Assembly: GCF_013393945.1 (NCBI RefSeq)
Contig: NZ_CP040297.1
Span: 4,186,001-4,250,000 of the forward strand
Length of the DNA stretch: 64,000 bases
Reading direction: 5' to 3'
Source of the DNA: Nostoc sp. TCL26-01
GTDB lineage: Bacteria > Cyanobacteriota > Cyanobacteriia > Cyanobacteriales > Nostocaceae
The number at the start of each line of letters is the position of its first letter. The stretch's first letter is position 1. Shown piece by piece: positions 16,651 to 24,875 of the stretch. Position numbers and translations under genes: made by a program. The notes below the pieces were generated by a model. That model was not told the origin of the DNA and ran no database searches. It saw only the letters and a list, made by a program, of their open reading frames with translations.

Positions 16651-17472
16651 CTAATGTTTCCAAACGACATGAATTGTGGCTTTGAGTTCTTCTGTAAAGT
16701 GTCCAGAAGGCTCAACTGCTAGTAAGGCTTGTGTGATATCTGCTGCAAATGCTTCGGCCTTATCGCCATAAAAGATTTTCAGAGAGAAGGCTGTAGAGTA
16801 TAAGTAACCAAGATAGCTAGAAACTGTCCAGGATTTGGCAAATGGCACTTCGTATACTTCTTGGCGGGCGAATTTGGAGTTAGCAATTACGACTTCGTGA
16901 GGAGGATCAACTGGTTTACGAATACCTTGTCCTCGTTGTCCGGTGCGCCGTTCTTCTCCTAACCATTTTTTTACTACTTCAATGGCTGCTTGTTTCCAAG
17001 GTAAAGAACTTACCCAAGGATTATCACCAGTGTTGAGCAGGGCAATTCCTCCATCATCTGTCAATAATTCATGCAGTCGTTCCAAGACAATTTCCCGTTC
17101 CATCCAGTGAAACGCCCTACCAATGGTAGCTAGTCTAAAGCTGCCTAAACTAGGGTTAATCAGTTCTGCTCCTTGTTCTAGCCAAGTAATATTGTCTGCG
17201 CCTGTGGTTGCTGCTTGGCGTTGCGCTTCCTTGAGCATATCCGCATCGGGATCAATCGCCACTACTTCCTGAAATTTGGGACTGAGGGAAATGGCAATTA
17301 AACCTGGGCCAGTACCCAAATCCAGCAGTCTTCCCTCACCGTTGAGATTAAAGATTTCTGTGAGTTTTTCAAAAACTGTCGGTGGGTATTTAGTTCTATA
17401 TTGTGCGTAAACTTCAGCAGCACCCTCAAATAAGGTTGGATCGTAGATTGGTAGTGTTTTCAGTTGAGTCAT
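16651..17472 (-). CDS. Class I SAM-dependent methyltransferase
   Basis: A 273-residue protein of the UbiE/Methyltransf_11 type. Motif I is RLLDLGTGPGLIAISLS, followed by VVAIDPDADML (acidic residue at the end of strand 2) and GRAFHWME near motif IV. The long C-terminal helical half resembles plant and fungal SAM methyltransferases of the trans-aconitate type, though the acceptor is unknown. It is the first gene of the minus-strand unit that continues with the NtaA/DszA-type monooxygenase. A 28-bp operator-like inverted repeat lies 116-143 bp upstream (17588-17615). Confidence 0.82.
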   Translation of the reverse strand: MTQLKTLPIYDPTLFEGAAEVYAQYRTKYPPTVFEKLTEIFNLNGEGRLLDLGTGPGLIAISLSPKFQEVVAIDPDADMLKEAQRQAATTGADNITWLEQGAELINPSLGSFRLATIGRAFHWMEREIVLERLHELLTDDGGIALLNTGDNPWVSSLPWKQAAIEVVKKWLGEERRTGQRGQGIRKPVDPPHEVVIANSKFARQEVYEVPFAKSWTVSSYLGYLYSTAFSLKIFYGDKAEAFAADITQALLAVEPSGHFTEELKATIHVVWKH

Positions 17473-17823
17473 AGGTTAGTTGTTAGCATCATCAATCTAG
17501 ATTTGAGTCATGGGGATGGAAAATGGGGAAAACTATTGGCTTTGTGATCACTCAGTAAATGAAATACTTTAGTAGGTTTTTAATAATCTACTTAAACTCG
17601 ATTGATTTACCGTATTTTATTAAAACAAAGCTTCACACATTTATGAGAAAAATGCAAGTGGTGCTTAACACAAGTTTGTTAATCAAGATAGCCGTGTGGA
17701 AATGAATGCTAGAGAGGATCATGACCAAAGGCGATCGCACTTGCACGAAAATTAGTAGTCTATTTCATGAATGACAGCAGAATTCAGGGGTGAAATAGCT
17801 TTGATATCTGACTTCAAGACCAA
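17473..17823. other. Upstream region of the methyltransferase-monooxygenase unit
   Basis: About 350 bp between the ends of the minus-strand porin gene and the start of the methyltransferase gene. It contains operator-like site A (17588-17615). No gene is seen. Confidence 0.6.
17588..17615 (-). promoter_or_regulatory. 28-bp operator-like inverted repeat, site A
   Basis: On the minus strand it begins ATACGGTAAATC and ends TTTAAGTAG. It lies 116-143 bp upstream of the methyltransferase start and belongs to the eight-member motif family described in the findings. Confidence 0.6.
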
Positions 17824-19626
17824 CTAAAACCTATAGACAGTACGCACCCATGCAAATAAACTATCAGGGTTGTTGTCATTAGAATCGGGTGCAGTTACCC
17901 AAATAAAACCCGGCGTAATCTCAATATTATCTGCAAGTTTATATTGGTAGAATCCTTCAATATGTAAGGAAAGGTCTTTGTCAGCTTGTCCTAAGCCTGC
18001 TCCCAAATCTACATTCTTGCTCAGACTCATCAGTTTTGGAGCCATACCGACAAACAATCCTCCGAGACTGCCTCTTTTCCCAAGATCGGGGAATGCCAGC
18101 CCTACAGCCCAATCCATCGCTTTGCCATCACCACGCCCCAAGTAGCGGTGTGCAGCATAACTCACCCAACCATTGATAGCAAACCTGGGACTAAATCGAT
18201 AAAAAGCCTGTATACCATAAAGATTAGCGACAGTTCCCGTCCCAGGTACAGTGCTATTCACTAAGTTACTCCCGGCGGCTGGCCCAAAGTTGGTTCCACT
18301 TAAACCTTGAGCGTTTGGTGGACTATAAGTATTGACGTAAGTCAGAGCCGCCCGAAAATTTGACTTGGGACTGGTATATAGTACCTGTGCCAAAGCTAAG
18401 TATCGGCCTGTAAATAAGCCATTATTCTCTGCAAAGTTGTTAGCGTTGGGTGCGCTATAAGCTACTCCCACTTGGAACTGTTGATTGAATTTGTGGAGGA
18501 CGGCAATTCCACCACCACTATCTCCATATTGATAGACTAAAGCTCGTCGTGAGAATCGGGAAATCCCATTGGAACCAGTTGCTAAACTACTTTCAAAATA
18601 TGGATTAATCGGAATCGTAAAACCTAGCTCATTAGCTCCATCAGATAAAGCATAAATATTGATTTGGGTCTTGTCAGAAAGTGGAAACCGATAACGCACA
18701 CCACTAATCGAAAAATCATTACGTGGTCTGGTAACGTTGGCGTTATCAGCAGTTCTGCCATCAAAAGTACCTAGTAATCCAGCTCTTGTTTGCCCCAAGG
18801 ATTCAATATTTCCACCCCCCATTGTGATACCTAGTGAATCTTTACCTGTAAAGCTGGTATTTAATCGCAAAGAGACTGAATCTTGCAGTGTCACGACGCG
18901 GGGTGCTGGTCTTTTCGTGAGAACGTTATCACCTGCTAGAAGTGAGCCAAGCACAATCTGTACTCGACCAGTGAGTTTAGTTGTAGGCGAAAATTGTTGT
19001 GATTCGAGAATTGCTGCTCTGGCTTCTAGTCCATCAACTCGTCCTCGGAGATTAGCTAACTCTGGGGAAAATTCTTGTTGTAGTTTTTTGATTGTGTCTA
19101 AGTCTTCTCGTTTAACCAAATCTCCTGTAGAACTGGCGATGATTTCATTGAGGCGATCTAATGCTACATTTAGACCGGCGGCAAATTCATAGCGGGTAAG
19201 AGCGCGATCGCCTTTGAATGTACTATCGGGATAACCTGCGATCGCACCATAGCGTTCTACTAGAGATTGTAATGCTTGAAATGCCCAGTCTGTTGGTTTC
19301 ACATCCGATAACTGAGACACAGAATTAACCTGACTGGCTGCTGAATTTTTATCCTTTGGTTTAGATGTGTTGGCTCGCCTATTTTCTGGTGATACAATCT
19401 CTGAAAGCGGTGTCACCTGATTTAATAGGTAATTATTATCTTGGTTATTTTCAACAACAGACTCTGAAGACTGTTCAGAAGTATCATTAGTGTTTAATAG
19501 CAATGAATCTGTAGATTCAGGCGTGTTGGCATGGCTTTTCTCTGGACTCAGCACAGGAAGCACCAGCATATTGAGCATGGTAATAACAAACACTAGCCAT
19601 TGAAAATTCCCACGAAATGTTAACAT
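17824..19626 (-). CDS. Cyanobacterial SLH-OprB outer-membrane porin
   Basis: A 600-residue porin. It has a signal peptide (about residues 1-34), a low-complexity linker, an SLH domain at about 100-165 (VSQLSDVKPTDWAFQALQ, then YGAIAGYPDSTFKGDRALTR), a coiled coil at about 170-215 (QQEFSPELANLRGRVDGLEA), and an OprB-type beta barrel ending in the aromatic FAWVRTVYRF. The SLH part binds peptidoglycan and the barrel is the channel. Such porins carry ions or small organic solutes across the cyanobacterial outer membrane. Operator-like site B lies about 400 bp upstream, and the divergent neighbour is the ssuCB pair, so it may admit sulfonates or sulfate esters; this is inference. Confidence 0.9.
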   Translation of the reverse strand: MLTFRGNFQWLVFVITMLNMLVLPVLSPEKSHANTPESTDSLLLNTNDTSEQSSESVVENNQDNNYLLNQVTPLSEIVSPENRRANTSKPKDKNSAASQVNSVSQLSDVKPTDWAFQALQSLVERYGAIAGYPDSTFKGDRALTRYEFAAGLNVALDRLNEIIASSTGDLVKREDLDTIKKLQQEFSPELANLRGRVDGLEARAAILESQQFSPTTKLTGRVQIVLGSLLAGDNVLTKRPAPRVVTLQDSVSLRLNTSFTGKDSLGITMGGGNIESLGQTRAGLLGTFDGRTADNANVTRPRNDFSISGVRYRFPLSDKTQINIYALSDGANELGFTIPINPYFESSLATGSNGISRFSRRALVYQYGDSGGGIAVLHKFNQQFQVGVAYSAPNANNFAENNGLFTGRYLALAQVLYTSPKSNFRAALTYVNTYSPPNAQGLSGTNFGPAAGSNLVNSTVPGTGTVANLYGIQAFYRFSPRFAINGWVSYAAHRYLGRGDGKAMDWAVGLAFPDLGKRGSLGGLFVGMAPKLMSLSKNVDLGAGLGQADKDLSLHIEGFYQYKLADNIEITPGFIWVTAPDSNDNNPDSLFAWVRTVYRF

Positions 19627-20022
19627 GATTCTTCACTCCTCACAGTAAATGCTCTTGGTTTAAAAAAACAACAAAGTTATCAGAGATAGGACAGAGGTAA
19701 AACTTGCTGTTGCCACTAGCCTAGTATTTTGTCAAGCTTAAATTAGTGAATTAGCAAGCTTGCAGTTAGCACTAAACCGCCTACTACAAACACTCAAAAC
19801 TAACGTCATGAAGCTATTGATATGTTTCATTAGTTCTGATGAATGATGGTATTCAAATTTTTAAATTCTTCCCGAAGTTAGGGAAGTTGTAGAACCGCAT
19901 GGTAACTAGACAAATTTTCCCAGATAATTGTGGTTACTTTCTGCGAGCCTGTAGAGATTAAGTACTCATAGGCAAAGAATTTCACCTGAGAATACTTTGA
20001 ATAGCTATTTGCTTGGAATAAA

Positions 20023-20050
20023 ATACGGTAAGCAAATCGGTTTAAAGTAT
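20023..20050 (+). promoter_or_regulatory. 28-bp operator-like inverted repeat, site B
   Basis: It begins ATACGGTAAGC and ends TTTAAAGTAT. It lies 397-424 bp upstream of the porin start and on the far side of the TIR element from ssuC. Confidence 0.55.
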
Positions 20051-20233
20051 ATTATATAAAAACCTGTGAAAACGCAAGTTAATTTTCGGGTGGAGAATGA
20101 GGCGTAGAGATATAGGAATATGCAGGTTGATGAAACTGCAATTATTTCGTTTATTTAATTTGTCTGCCTACTCATAGACCATATACGTAAGTATGACTAC
20201 ACCACGTTGTCTGAACCAAAACCAAAGTGCATT

Positions 20234-20556
20234 ATTAGGACTTACGCAGTGTCAATAGATTTTTTGGCTTTTTTGTCAATAGTGAGATGGTGCGTTCCTG
20301 AGCCACCCCCGTGGGCGGGTTTCCCGCGCCACTTGCTACAACGGGGGTAACCCCCGCAACGCAGTGGCTTGACTTGAGGGAGTGGCGTGTCGCCTTGTGT
20401 CGGAAAGCAACTATCGTTAGCGACGTTCGCGTAGCGTCTCCCCTTGGGAGAAGGAGCGTCACCCGTAAGGGTCAACAGTCCAAAAAAACTTGATTTTTAC
20501 CATTGACTATTTACCACCTTCAGAAGGGTTTATTGGTTGAGTGCGTAAGTCCTAAT
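20234..20556. mobile_element. Non-autonomous element with 15-bp perfect TIRs
   Basis: ATTAGGACTTACGCA (20234-20248) is repeated as its exact reverse complement at 20542-20556. The 323-bp interior has several strong hairpins (GGCGGGTTTCCCGC, GGGGGTAACCCCC, CGTAGCGTCTCCCCTTGGGAGAAGG) and no transposase. The core at 20300-20387 recurs inverted and diverged at 2269-2358. Confidence 0.75.
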
Positions 20557-20598
20557 TACTATAGTTTTTTCAGTAGTAACTTGTGTTGATCACTACAA

Positions 20599-20799
20599 CT
20601 ATCTTTGTGGATAAATGCCAAGATTATTAACTAGATATACTCTGATCAATGCGTTAGCTGATAGTAATAATGATGCAGTTATCACTAATAGAGTGTTTGC
20701 ATTCAGTTTTTTAAACTTTTTTAAAGAAAGGAATGTTTGAAGTATCATCTCTGGTATAGGGTCTAGAATTATTGCCAAAGATGATGGTTTCACACTCAT
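20599..20799 (-). CDS. Possible small membrane protein
   Basis: A 66-codon frame with a hydrophobic stretch at about residues 35-55 (TLLVITASLLLSANALIRVY). No family is recognised and no convincing Shine-Dalgarno precedes the ATG. It may be a genuine small protein or a chance frame in the spacer. Confidence 0.22.
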   Translation of the reverse strand: MSVKPSSLAIILDPIPEMILQTFLSLKKFKKLNANTLLVITASLLLSANALIRVYLVNNLGIYPQR

Positions 20800-20926
20800 A
20801 TCGGCTGATCCAAAGGATTTAAATACTTTTTGACTTTTTAGTTAGCAACTCACACTAAGTAAAGTTTCCAACTACCTACCTTTTAGGATTGATTTTTACT
20901 TAGTTTCGTGTATGATTGACTATAAT

Positions 20927-20954
20927 ATACGGTAAATCGGTCAATATAAAGTAT
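20927..20954 (+). promoter_or_regulatory. 28-bp operator-like inverted repeat, site C
   Basis: It begins ATACGGTAAATCGG and ends TATAAAGTAT. It lies 147-174 bp upstream of the ssuC start codon. Confidence 0.65.
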
Positions 20955-21100
20955 TTTAGAGGCAGAGTACCCTGATAACCAAGTAAATTTTGGGGTTCTC
21001 CCTTGATTAATTCCTCTCTCTTTTAGAGATAAAACAAATAAACTTCACACCACAAAGATTTCGTCAATCAGAACCTTGTCAAACAACAAGTTGGTAATTT

Positions 21101-21928
21101 ATGACTATTACTCTGAAAAATCCTCAACGCAGTGAACAATTTCTAGAAGAACTAATCAACCACAAATACGCTGATAAAATCATTCCTTGGATAGTGCCTT
21201 TTTTCGTACTATTATTATGGGAATTTTCTTCTAGAACTGGTTTACTCTCTAGCAGAATCTTACCAGCACCCAGCAGCGTAGTTTTTACAGCATTTAAGCT
21301 GGCTGCGACTGGAGAACTTTTTCAACACATGGGAATAAGTGCTGCACGCGCCATATCTGGTTTTATCGTTGGCGGTGGTATTGGCTTTATTTTGGGATTA
21401 ATCACTGGGTTTTCTCGCCTGGGAGAACAATTGTTAGATAGTTCTTTGCAAATGCTGCGTACTATTCCCAACCTAGCATTAATTCCTCTCGTAATTTTAT
21501 GGTTTGGAATTGGTGATCAAGCGAGATTGTTTCTAGTCTCCATCGGGGTCTTTTTCCCAATTTATCTTAATACATATCATGGAATTCGTAGTGTAGATCC
21601 TGGGCTGATTGAAATGGGCAGAGTTTATGGATTAAAAACATCACAGCTTTTGTGGCAAATCATCTTCCCAGGAGCTTTATCTTCCATTTTAATTGGTGTC
21701 AGATTTTCCTTGGGGATTATGTGGTTGTCATTGATTGTAGCCGAACAAATTGCGGCAGATTCCGGTATTGGTTATATGGCAATGAATGCTCGTGAGTTCA
21801 TGCAAACCGATGTTGTAGTGTTAAGTATTGTCATTTATGCCTTATTAGGAAAACTAGCAAATTCCATTGCTAAAGCTCTAGAAAACAAATTTTTAGCATG
21901 GAATCCCAACTATAAATCTGCTGGATGA
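21101..21928 (+). CDS. ssuC: Aliphatic sulfonate ABC transporter permease
   Basis: A 275-residue permease of the NitT/TauT (SsuC/TauC) family with about six TM helices. The cytoplasmic coupling segment MGRVYGLKTSQLLWQIIFPGA carries the EAA-like motif, and the segment LRTIPNLALIPLVILWFGIG is typical of SsuC/NrtB proteins. It forms the membrane channel of an importer with the ATPase encoded 47 bp downstream. No binding-protein gene is adjacent on this strand; candidates are those at 27550 and 9631. Operator-like site C lies upstream. Sulfonate specificity is inferred from the ssuD neighbour. Confidence 0.88.
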   Translation: MTITLKNPQRSEQFLEELINHKYADKIIPWIVPFFVLLLWEFSSRTGLLSSRILPAPSSVVFTAFKLAATGELFQHMGISAARAISGFIVGGGIGFILGLITGFSRLGEQLLDSSLQMLRTIPNLALIPLVILWFGIGDQARLFLVSIGVFFPIYLNTYHGIRSVDPGLIEMGRVYGLKTSQLLWQIIFPGALSSILIGVRFSLGIMWLSLIVAEQIAADSGIGYMAMNAREFMQTDVVVLSIVIYALLGKLANSIAKALENKFLAWNPNYKSAG

Positions 21929-21975
21929 AGACGTGTATAGTGCAGTGCAACAGATATTAGAAAGGAGAAATTTTC

Positions 21976-22743
21976 ATGGCTAAACACACAGAAGGTTCAC
22001 AAATAAAGATTTTAGATTTGACTAAAGTTTTTGGGAATAAAACTGTTTTAAAATCATTAAATTTGGAAGTAAATCCAGGTGAATTCATTGCTATTGTCGG
22101 GCGTAGTGGTTGTGGTAAAAGTACCTTATTACGCCTGATCTCAGGTTTAGATAAACCTACGACAGGTGGCATATTATTAGATGGAGAACCACTACGCAAA
22201 CTCAGTCAATCTGTCAGAGTTATGTTTCAAGATCCGCGTTTACTACCTTGGAAATGTGTAGTTGAGAATGTGGGTTTGGGTTTAGAGGAAAATTGGCAAC
22301 CAAAAGCTAAATGGGTATTAGAACAAGTGGGACTGAAAGATAGGGCAAGTGAATGGCCTTATGTATTGTCTGGAGGACAACGACAACGGGTAGCATTAGC
22401 TAGAGCATTAGTGAGTCAACCACGTTTATTATTACTTGATGAGCCTTTAGGAGCATTAGATGCTTTAACTCGCTTGGAAATGCAACATTTAATTGAAGAT
22501 TTGTGGCAAGAGCGAGGTTTTACGGCGTTTTTAGTGACTCATGATGTGGAGGAAGCTGTTGCTTTAGCAGATAGAGTGATAGTAATTGAAGATGGATGGG
22601 TTGCTTTAGATGTGCCTGTAAATTTGCCTCGTCCACGAGACAGAGCTAGTGAATTATTTATAAATATCAGGGAAGCGGTTTTAGAAAGAGTTATGAACTA
22701 TGAAGATACTCGTGTAAATAAAGTATTACAAATGAGTCATTAA
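21976..22743 (+). CDS. ssuB: Aliphatic sulfonate ABC transporter ATPase
   Basis: A 255-residue ATPase of the SsuB/TauB/NrtD type. It shows Walker [11 protein letters not shown]-loop [10 protein letters not shown], signature [15 protein letters not shown], Walker [13 protein letters not shown] and H-loop VTHDVEEAV, all complete. The ATG is preceded by AAAGGAG at ideal spacing. It is co-transcribed with the permease gene. The pair would energise uptake of sulfonates delivered by a lipid-anchored binding protein. A sister nitrate or taurine specificity cannot be excluded from sequence alone, but SsuD within 1 kb supports alkanesulfonates. Confidence 0.9.
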   Translation: MAKHTEGSQIKILDLTKVFGNKTVLKSLNLEVNPGEFIAIVGRSGCGKSTLLRLISGLDKPTTGGILLDGEPLRKLSQSVRVMFQDPRLLPWKCVVENVGLGLEENWQPKAKWVLEQVGLKDRASEWPYVLSGGQRQRVALARALVSQPRLLLLDEPLGALDALTRLEMQHLIEDLWQERGFTAFLVTHDVEEAVALADRVIVIEDGWVALDVPVNLPRPRDRASELFINIREAVLERVMNYEDTRVNKVLQMSH

Positions 22744-22747
22744 AAGA

Positions 22748-22990
22748 CTATTGATTAAGTTCATAAAAGTAGGTTGGGTTGAGCGACAGCGAAACCCAAC
22801 ATAAATCAGTATTTTGCTCAGTTGTGTCAATCCAGTAGTAGCGCTGTAAGGCTAAAAGGTTGCCAAAAAATTGTAGGTTGATTGTAGCGGTAGCTTTACT
22901 TAACACCAAGATATACATTGCGTTCCTCAGATCATGTTGGGTTGCTACTAATTCTGTGACTAATTTTCTGGTGGCATCATTGACCGTCAT
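22748..22990 (-). pseudogene. HNH endonuclease gene truncated by a MITE-like insertion
   Basis: The first residues MTVNDATRKLV match the characteristic N-terminus of small cyanobacterial HNH endonucleases, which normally continue into a CEYCHS zinc-binding motif. Here the frame enters a dispersed repeat after about 16 codons, and the remaining 60 codons are repeat sequence with no HNH residues. The start overlaps the stop of the upstream small gene as ATGA, the usual arrangement of this pair in cyanobacteria as I recall it. The protein should be non-functional. The rest of the gene is not found downstream. Confidence 0.6.
22793..22943. mobile_element. MITE-like element with 10-bp TIRs
   Basis: AACCCAACAT (22793-22802) and ATGTTGGGTT (22934-22943) are perfect inverted ends of a 151-bp segment. 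An extra hairpin, TTGGGTTGAGCGACAGCGAAACCCAA, straddles the left end (written here only as its two arms TTGGGTT and AACCCAA). A degenerate relative lies at about 2121-2260. It interrupts the HNH endonuclease reading frame. Confidence 0.6.
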
Positions 22991-23226
22991 GATTCAGAAA
23001 TGATTTTGGCATTGAGTAAGGTAAAAATTCTATCAAGCTCCAATATGCCTGCCAATTCAGCATCTTCCTCTGAGGTGAGCAATCCGGCTTTTTTCTTCTC
23101 AGACAATTCTTCAAGTCGAGACTGTAATTCTTCAGTAAATTTAAATAAATATGTGTTCCTAACTTGACTGAGTTTGATTCCAGATTCTACCCAGAATGAG
23201 GGTTGAACCATCATTTGAGTAATCAT
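22987..23226 (-). CDS. Small conserved cyanobacterial protein upstream of HNH remnant
   Basis: A 79-residue charged helical protein. Its C-terminal half (EELSEKKKAGLLTSEEDAEL, then LELDRIFTLLNAKII) is a pattern I recall from small proteins encoded just upstream of HNH endonucleases in cyanobacteria. No enzymatic motif is seen. The stop overlaps the start of the HNH remnant by the ATGA sequence, so the pair was translationally coupled. Whether it is an antitoxin-like partner or an unrelated structural protein is unknown. Its partner is now broken. Confidence 0.6.
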   Translation of the reverse strand: MITQMMVQPSFWVESGIKLSQVRNTYLFKFTEELQSRLEELSEKKKAGLLTSEEDAELAGILELDRIFTLLNAKIISES

Positions 23227-23420
23227 AAGCTGTTTGTCTCGTTTAATTTAGCGGATTGGTCGTATTGTAACAGCGAATCCTGGCTGTGTTGCTTTAAAAA
23301 AGAATGGTATTTGATTAACTGCAAATCAATTTTATTTATAATAAACTATATATCATCAAAAAATAACAGATGGGTAAGTTATACTCATCTGCTAATGATT
23401 AATATGGTAAATCTGGATAG

Positions 23421-24581
23421 TTAATCTACGGTGGTTACAGTCTTTTCTTTGACTGGTTGGTTGGGGAATTCTTGGTGAGCGACAATTTCGCCAAAGGGAC
23501 TCAATAGCTGTGGTTCTAATGTTGGTTGATGCTGTAGGGGTAAACGTGGGAAGAGTAATTCTGCTACTCGATAGGCTTCTTCTAGGTGGGGGTAGCCAGA
23601 GAAGATGAAAGTGTCAATACCTAATTCTTGATAAGCCAACATTCTTTGAGCAACGGTATCAGGATCGCCAACTAAAGCTGTACCCGCCCCACCACGTACT
23701 AAGCCGATGCCTGCCCATAGATTAGGGCTAATTTCTAAGGCTTCACGAGAGCCGTTGTGTAGGGTTGTCATCCGGCGTTGTCCTTCAGAATCCATACGGG
23801 CGTAAGCTTGCTGGGCTTTGGCGATCGCTTCTTCATCTACGTAGCGAATTAAATCGTTGGCTGCATCCCAGGCTTGGCTTTCTGTCTCTCGCACAATCAC
23901 GTGGAGACGAATGCCAAAACGTAATGTTCTTCCTTGGGCTGCGGCTAGTCGGCGTACAGAGGCAATCTTTTGGGCAACTTCTGCTGGTGGTTCGCCCCAA
24001 GTTAAATACACATCTACGTGTTTAGCAGCAATTTCTTGAGCTATGGGGGAAGAACCGCCAAACCACAAAGGGGGATGGGGTTTTTGGACTGGAGGAAATA
24101 ACAGCTTACCATCCTGAATGTTGAGATAATCCCCTTGGAAATTGGCTATTTCGCCGGCGGCAATTTCTCGCCATACTGCTAAAAATTCGTCTGTTAATTT
24201 ATAGCGATCGTCATGGGCAAGATGCAGTCCATCACCAGCTAATTCTGCTGGGTCGCCACCTGTAACAACGTTAATCAACAAACGCCCACCAGAAATGCGA
24301 TCAAATGTTGCTGCCATCCTGGCTGCTACCCCCGGTGACATTAATCCCGGACGTATGGCTACTAAAAACTTCATTTGCTTGGTGTGTGTCACCAAGGTTG
24401 ATGCCAAAATCCACGCATCTTCACAATAACGACCTGTAGGTAGTAATGCCCCGGTGAAGCCCAAGTGATCTACCGCTTGCGCTATCTGTCGCCAGTAATC
24501 AAAGTTGACTACTCGCCCGCCAATGCTAGTACCTAAATAACGCCCTTCGCCGTGGGTGGGAATAAACCAAAGTAGCTGCAT
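23421..24581 (-). CDS. ssuD: FMNH2-dependent alkanesulfonate monooxygenase
   Basis: A 386-residue luciferase-like TIM-barrel enzyme that cleaves the C-S bond of alkanesulfonates to an aldehyde and sulfite, using FMNH2 and oxygen. Near-diagnostic SsuD words are [67 protein letters not shown] and [12 protein letters not shown]. The length matches the family. No SsuE-type flavin reductase is encoded nearby. The gene diverges from the TTC38-like gene, and the spacer contains three operator-like sites, the nearest 34 bp from the start codon. It is the clearest metabolic anchor of the island. Confidence 0.95.
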   Translation of the reverse strand: MQLLWFIPTHGEGRYLGTSIGGRVVNFDYWRQIAQAVDHLGFTGALLPTGRYCEDAWILASTLVTHTKQMKFLVAIRPGLMSPGVAARMAATFDRISGGRLLINVVTGGDPAELAGDGLHLAHDDRYKLTDEFLAVWREIAAGEIANFQGDYLNIQDGKLLFPPVQKPHPPLWFGGSSPIAQEIAAKHVDVYLTWGEPPAEVAQKIASVRRLAAAQGRTLRFGIRLHVIVRETESQAWDAANDLIRYVDEEAIAKAQQAYARMDSEGQRRMTTLHNGSREALEISPNLWAGIGLVRGGAGTALVGDPDTVAQRMLAYQELGIDTFIFSGYPHLEEAYRVAELLFPRLPLQHQPTLEPQLLSPFGEIVAHQEFPNQPVKEKTVTTVD

Positions 24582-24614
24582 GATATTTATGTCGGAAGAA
24601 GATTCCCTAATTTT

Positions 24615-24642
24615 ATACGGTAAGTCTACCGATTTACTGTAG
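24615..24642 (+). promoter_or_regulatory. 28-bp operator-like inverted repeat, site D
   Basis: Arms TACGGTAA and TTACTGTA within a 28-bp frame beginning ATACGG and ending CTGTAG. It lies 34-61 bp upstream of ssuD. Confidence 0.7.
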
Positions 24643-24702
24643 TTTGTATTTTCTAGACTATCGCATAGCGTATGCAGTAAATCAAGACCTTGATAAAACT
24701 AA

Positions 24703-24730
24703 ATACGGTTAATCTATCAACTTACAGATG
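24703..24730 (+). promoter_or_regulatory. 28-bp operator-like site E (weak right arm)
   Basis: It begins ATACGGTTAATC with a good left arm. The right arm (CTTACAGAT) is degenerate. It is between sites D and F. Confidence 0.45.
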
Positions 24731-24781
24731 TTTGCACTTGCAGTTTTTGCATGAGTATGACATACTCATGGTTAATAGTAA

Positions 24782-24809
24782 GTACACTAATTCGACCGAC
24801 TTACCGTAC
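24782..24809 (-). promoter_or_regulatory. 28-bp operator-like inverted repeat, site F
   Basis: Arms GTACACTAA and TTACCGTAC on the plus strand. It lies 67-94 bp upstream of the TTC38-like gene. Confidence 0.65.
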
Positions 24810-24875
24810 TTTAGTAAATAACCTAGTTAGAGATGTGATTCGCACCTCAAAAAGTTTTGGTGTAAGGAACTAATC

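Larger units (their letters stand above)
19627..21100. other. Long divergent intergenic region
   Basis: Nearly 1.5 kb between the porin and ssuC. It holds operator-like sites B (20023-20050) and C (20927-20954), a 323-bp TIR-bounded element (20234-20556), and a doubtful 66-codon minus-strand frame (20599-20799). The reading frames within 20235-20493 are products of the element. Confidence 0.6.
24582..24875. promoter_or_regulatory. Divergent ssuD / TTC38-like promoter region
   Basis: This 294-bp spacer carries three copies of the 28-bp motif (sites D, E and F) and serves two divergent genes. Nothing else is recognised. Confidence 0.65.

Noticed and set aside
18737-19192. A 151-codon plus-strand frame opposite the porin gene
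   Set aside because: The porin frame on the other strand has clear domains; the antisense translation is Ser/Arg/Pro-rich without motifs.
20235-20493. Three 60-77 codon frames on both strands
   Set aside because: They lie wholly inside the TIR-bounded, hairpin-rich element, so they follow from its composition.
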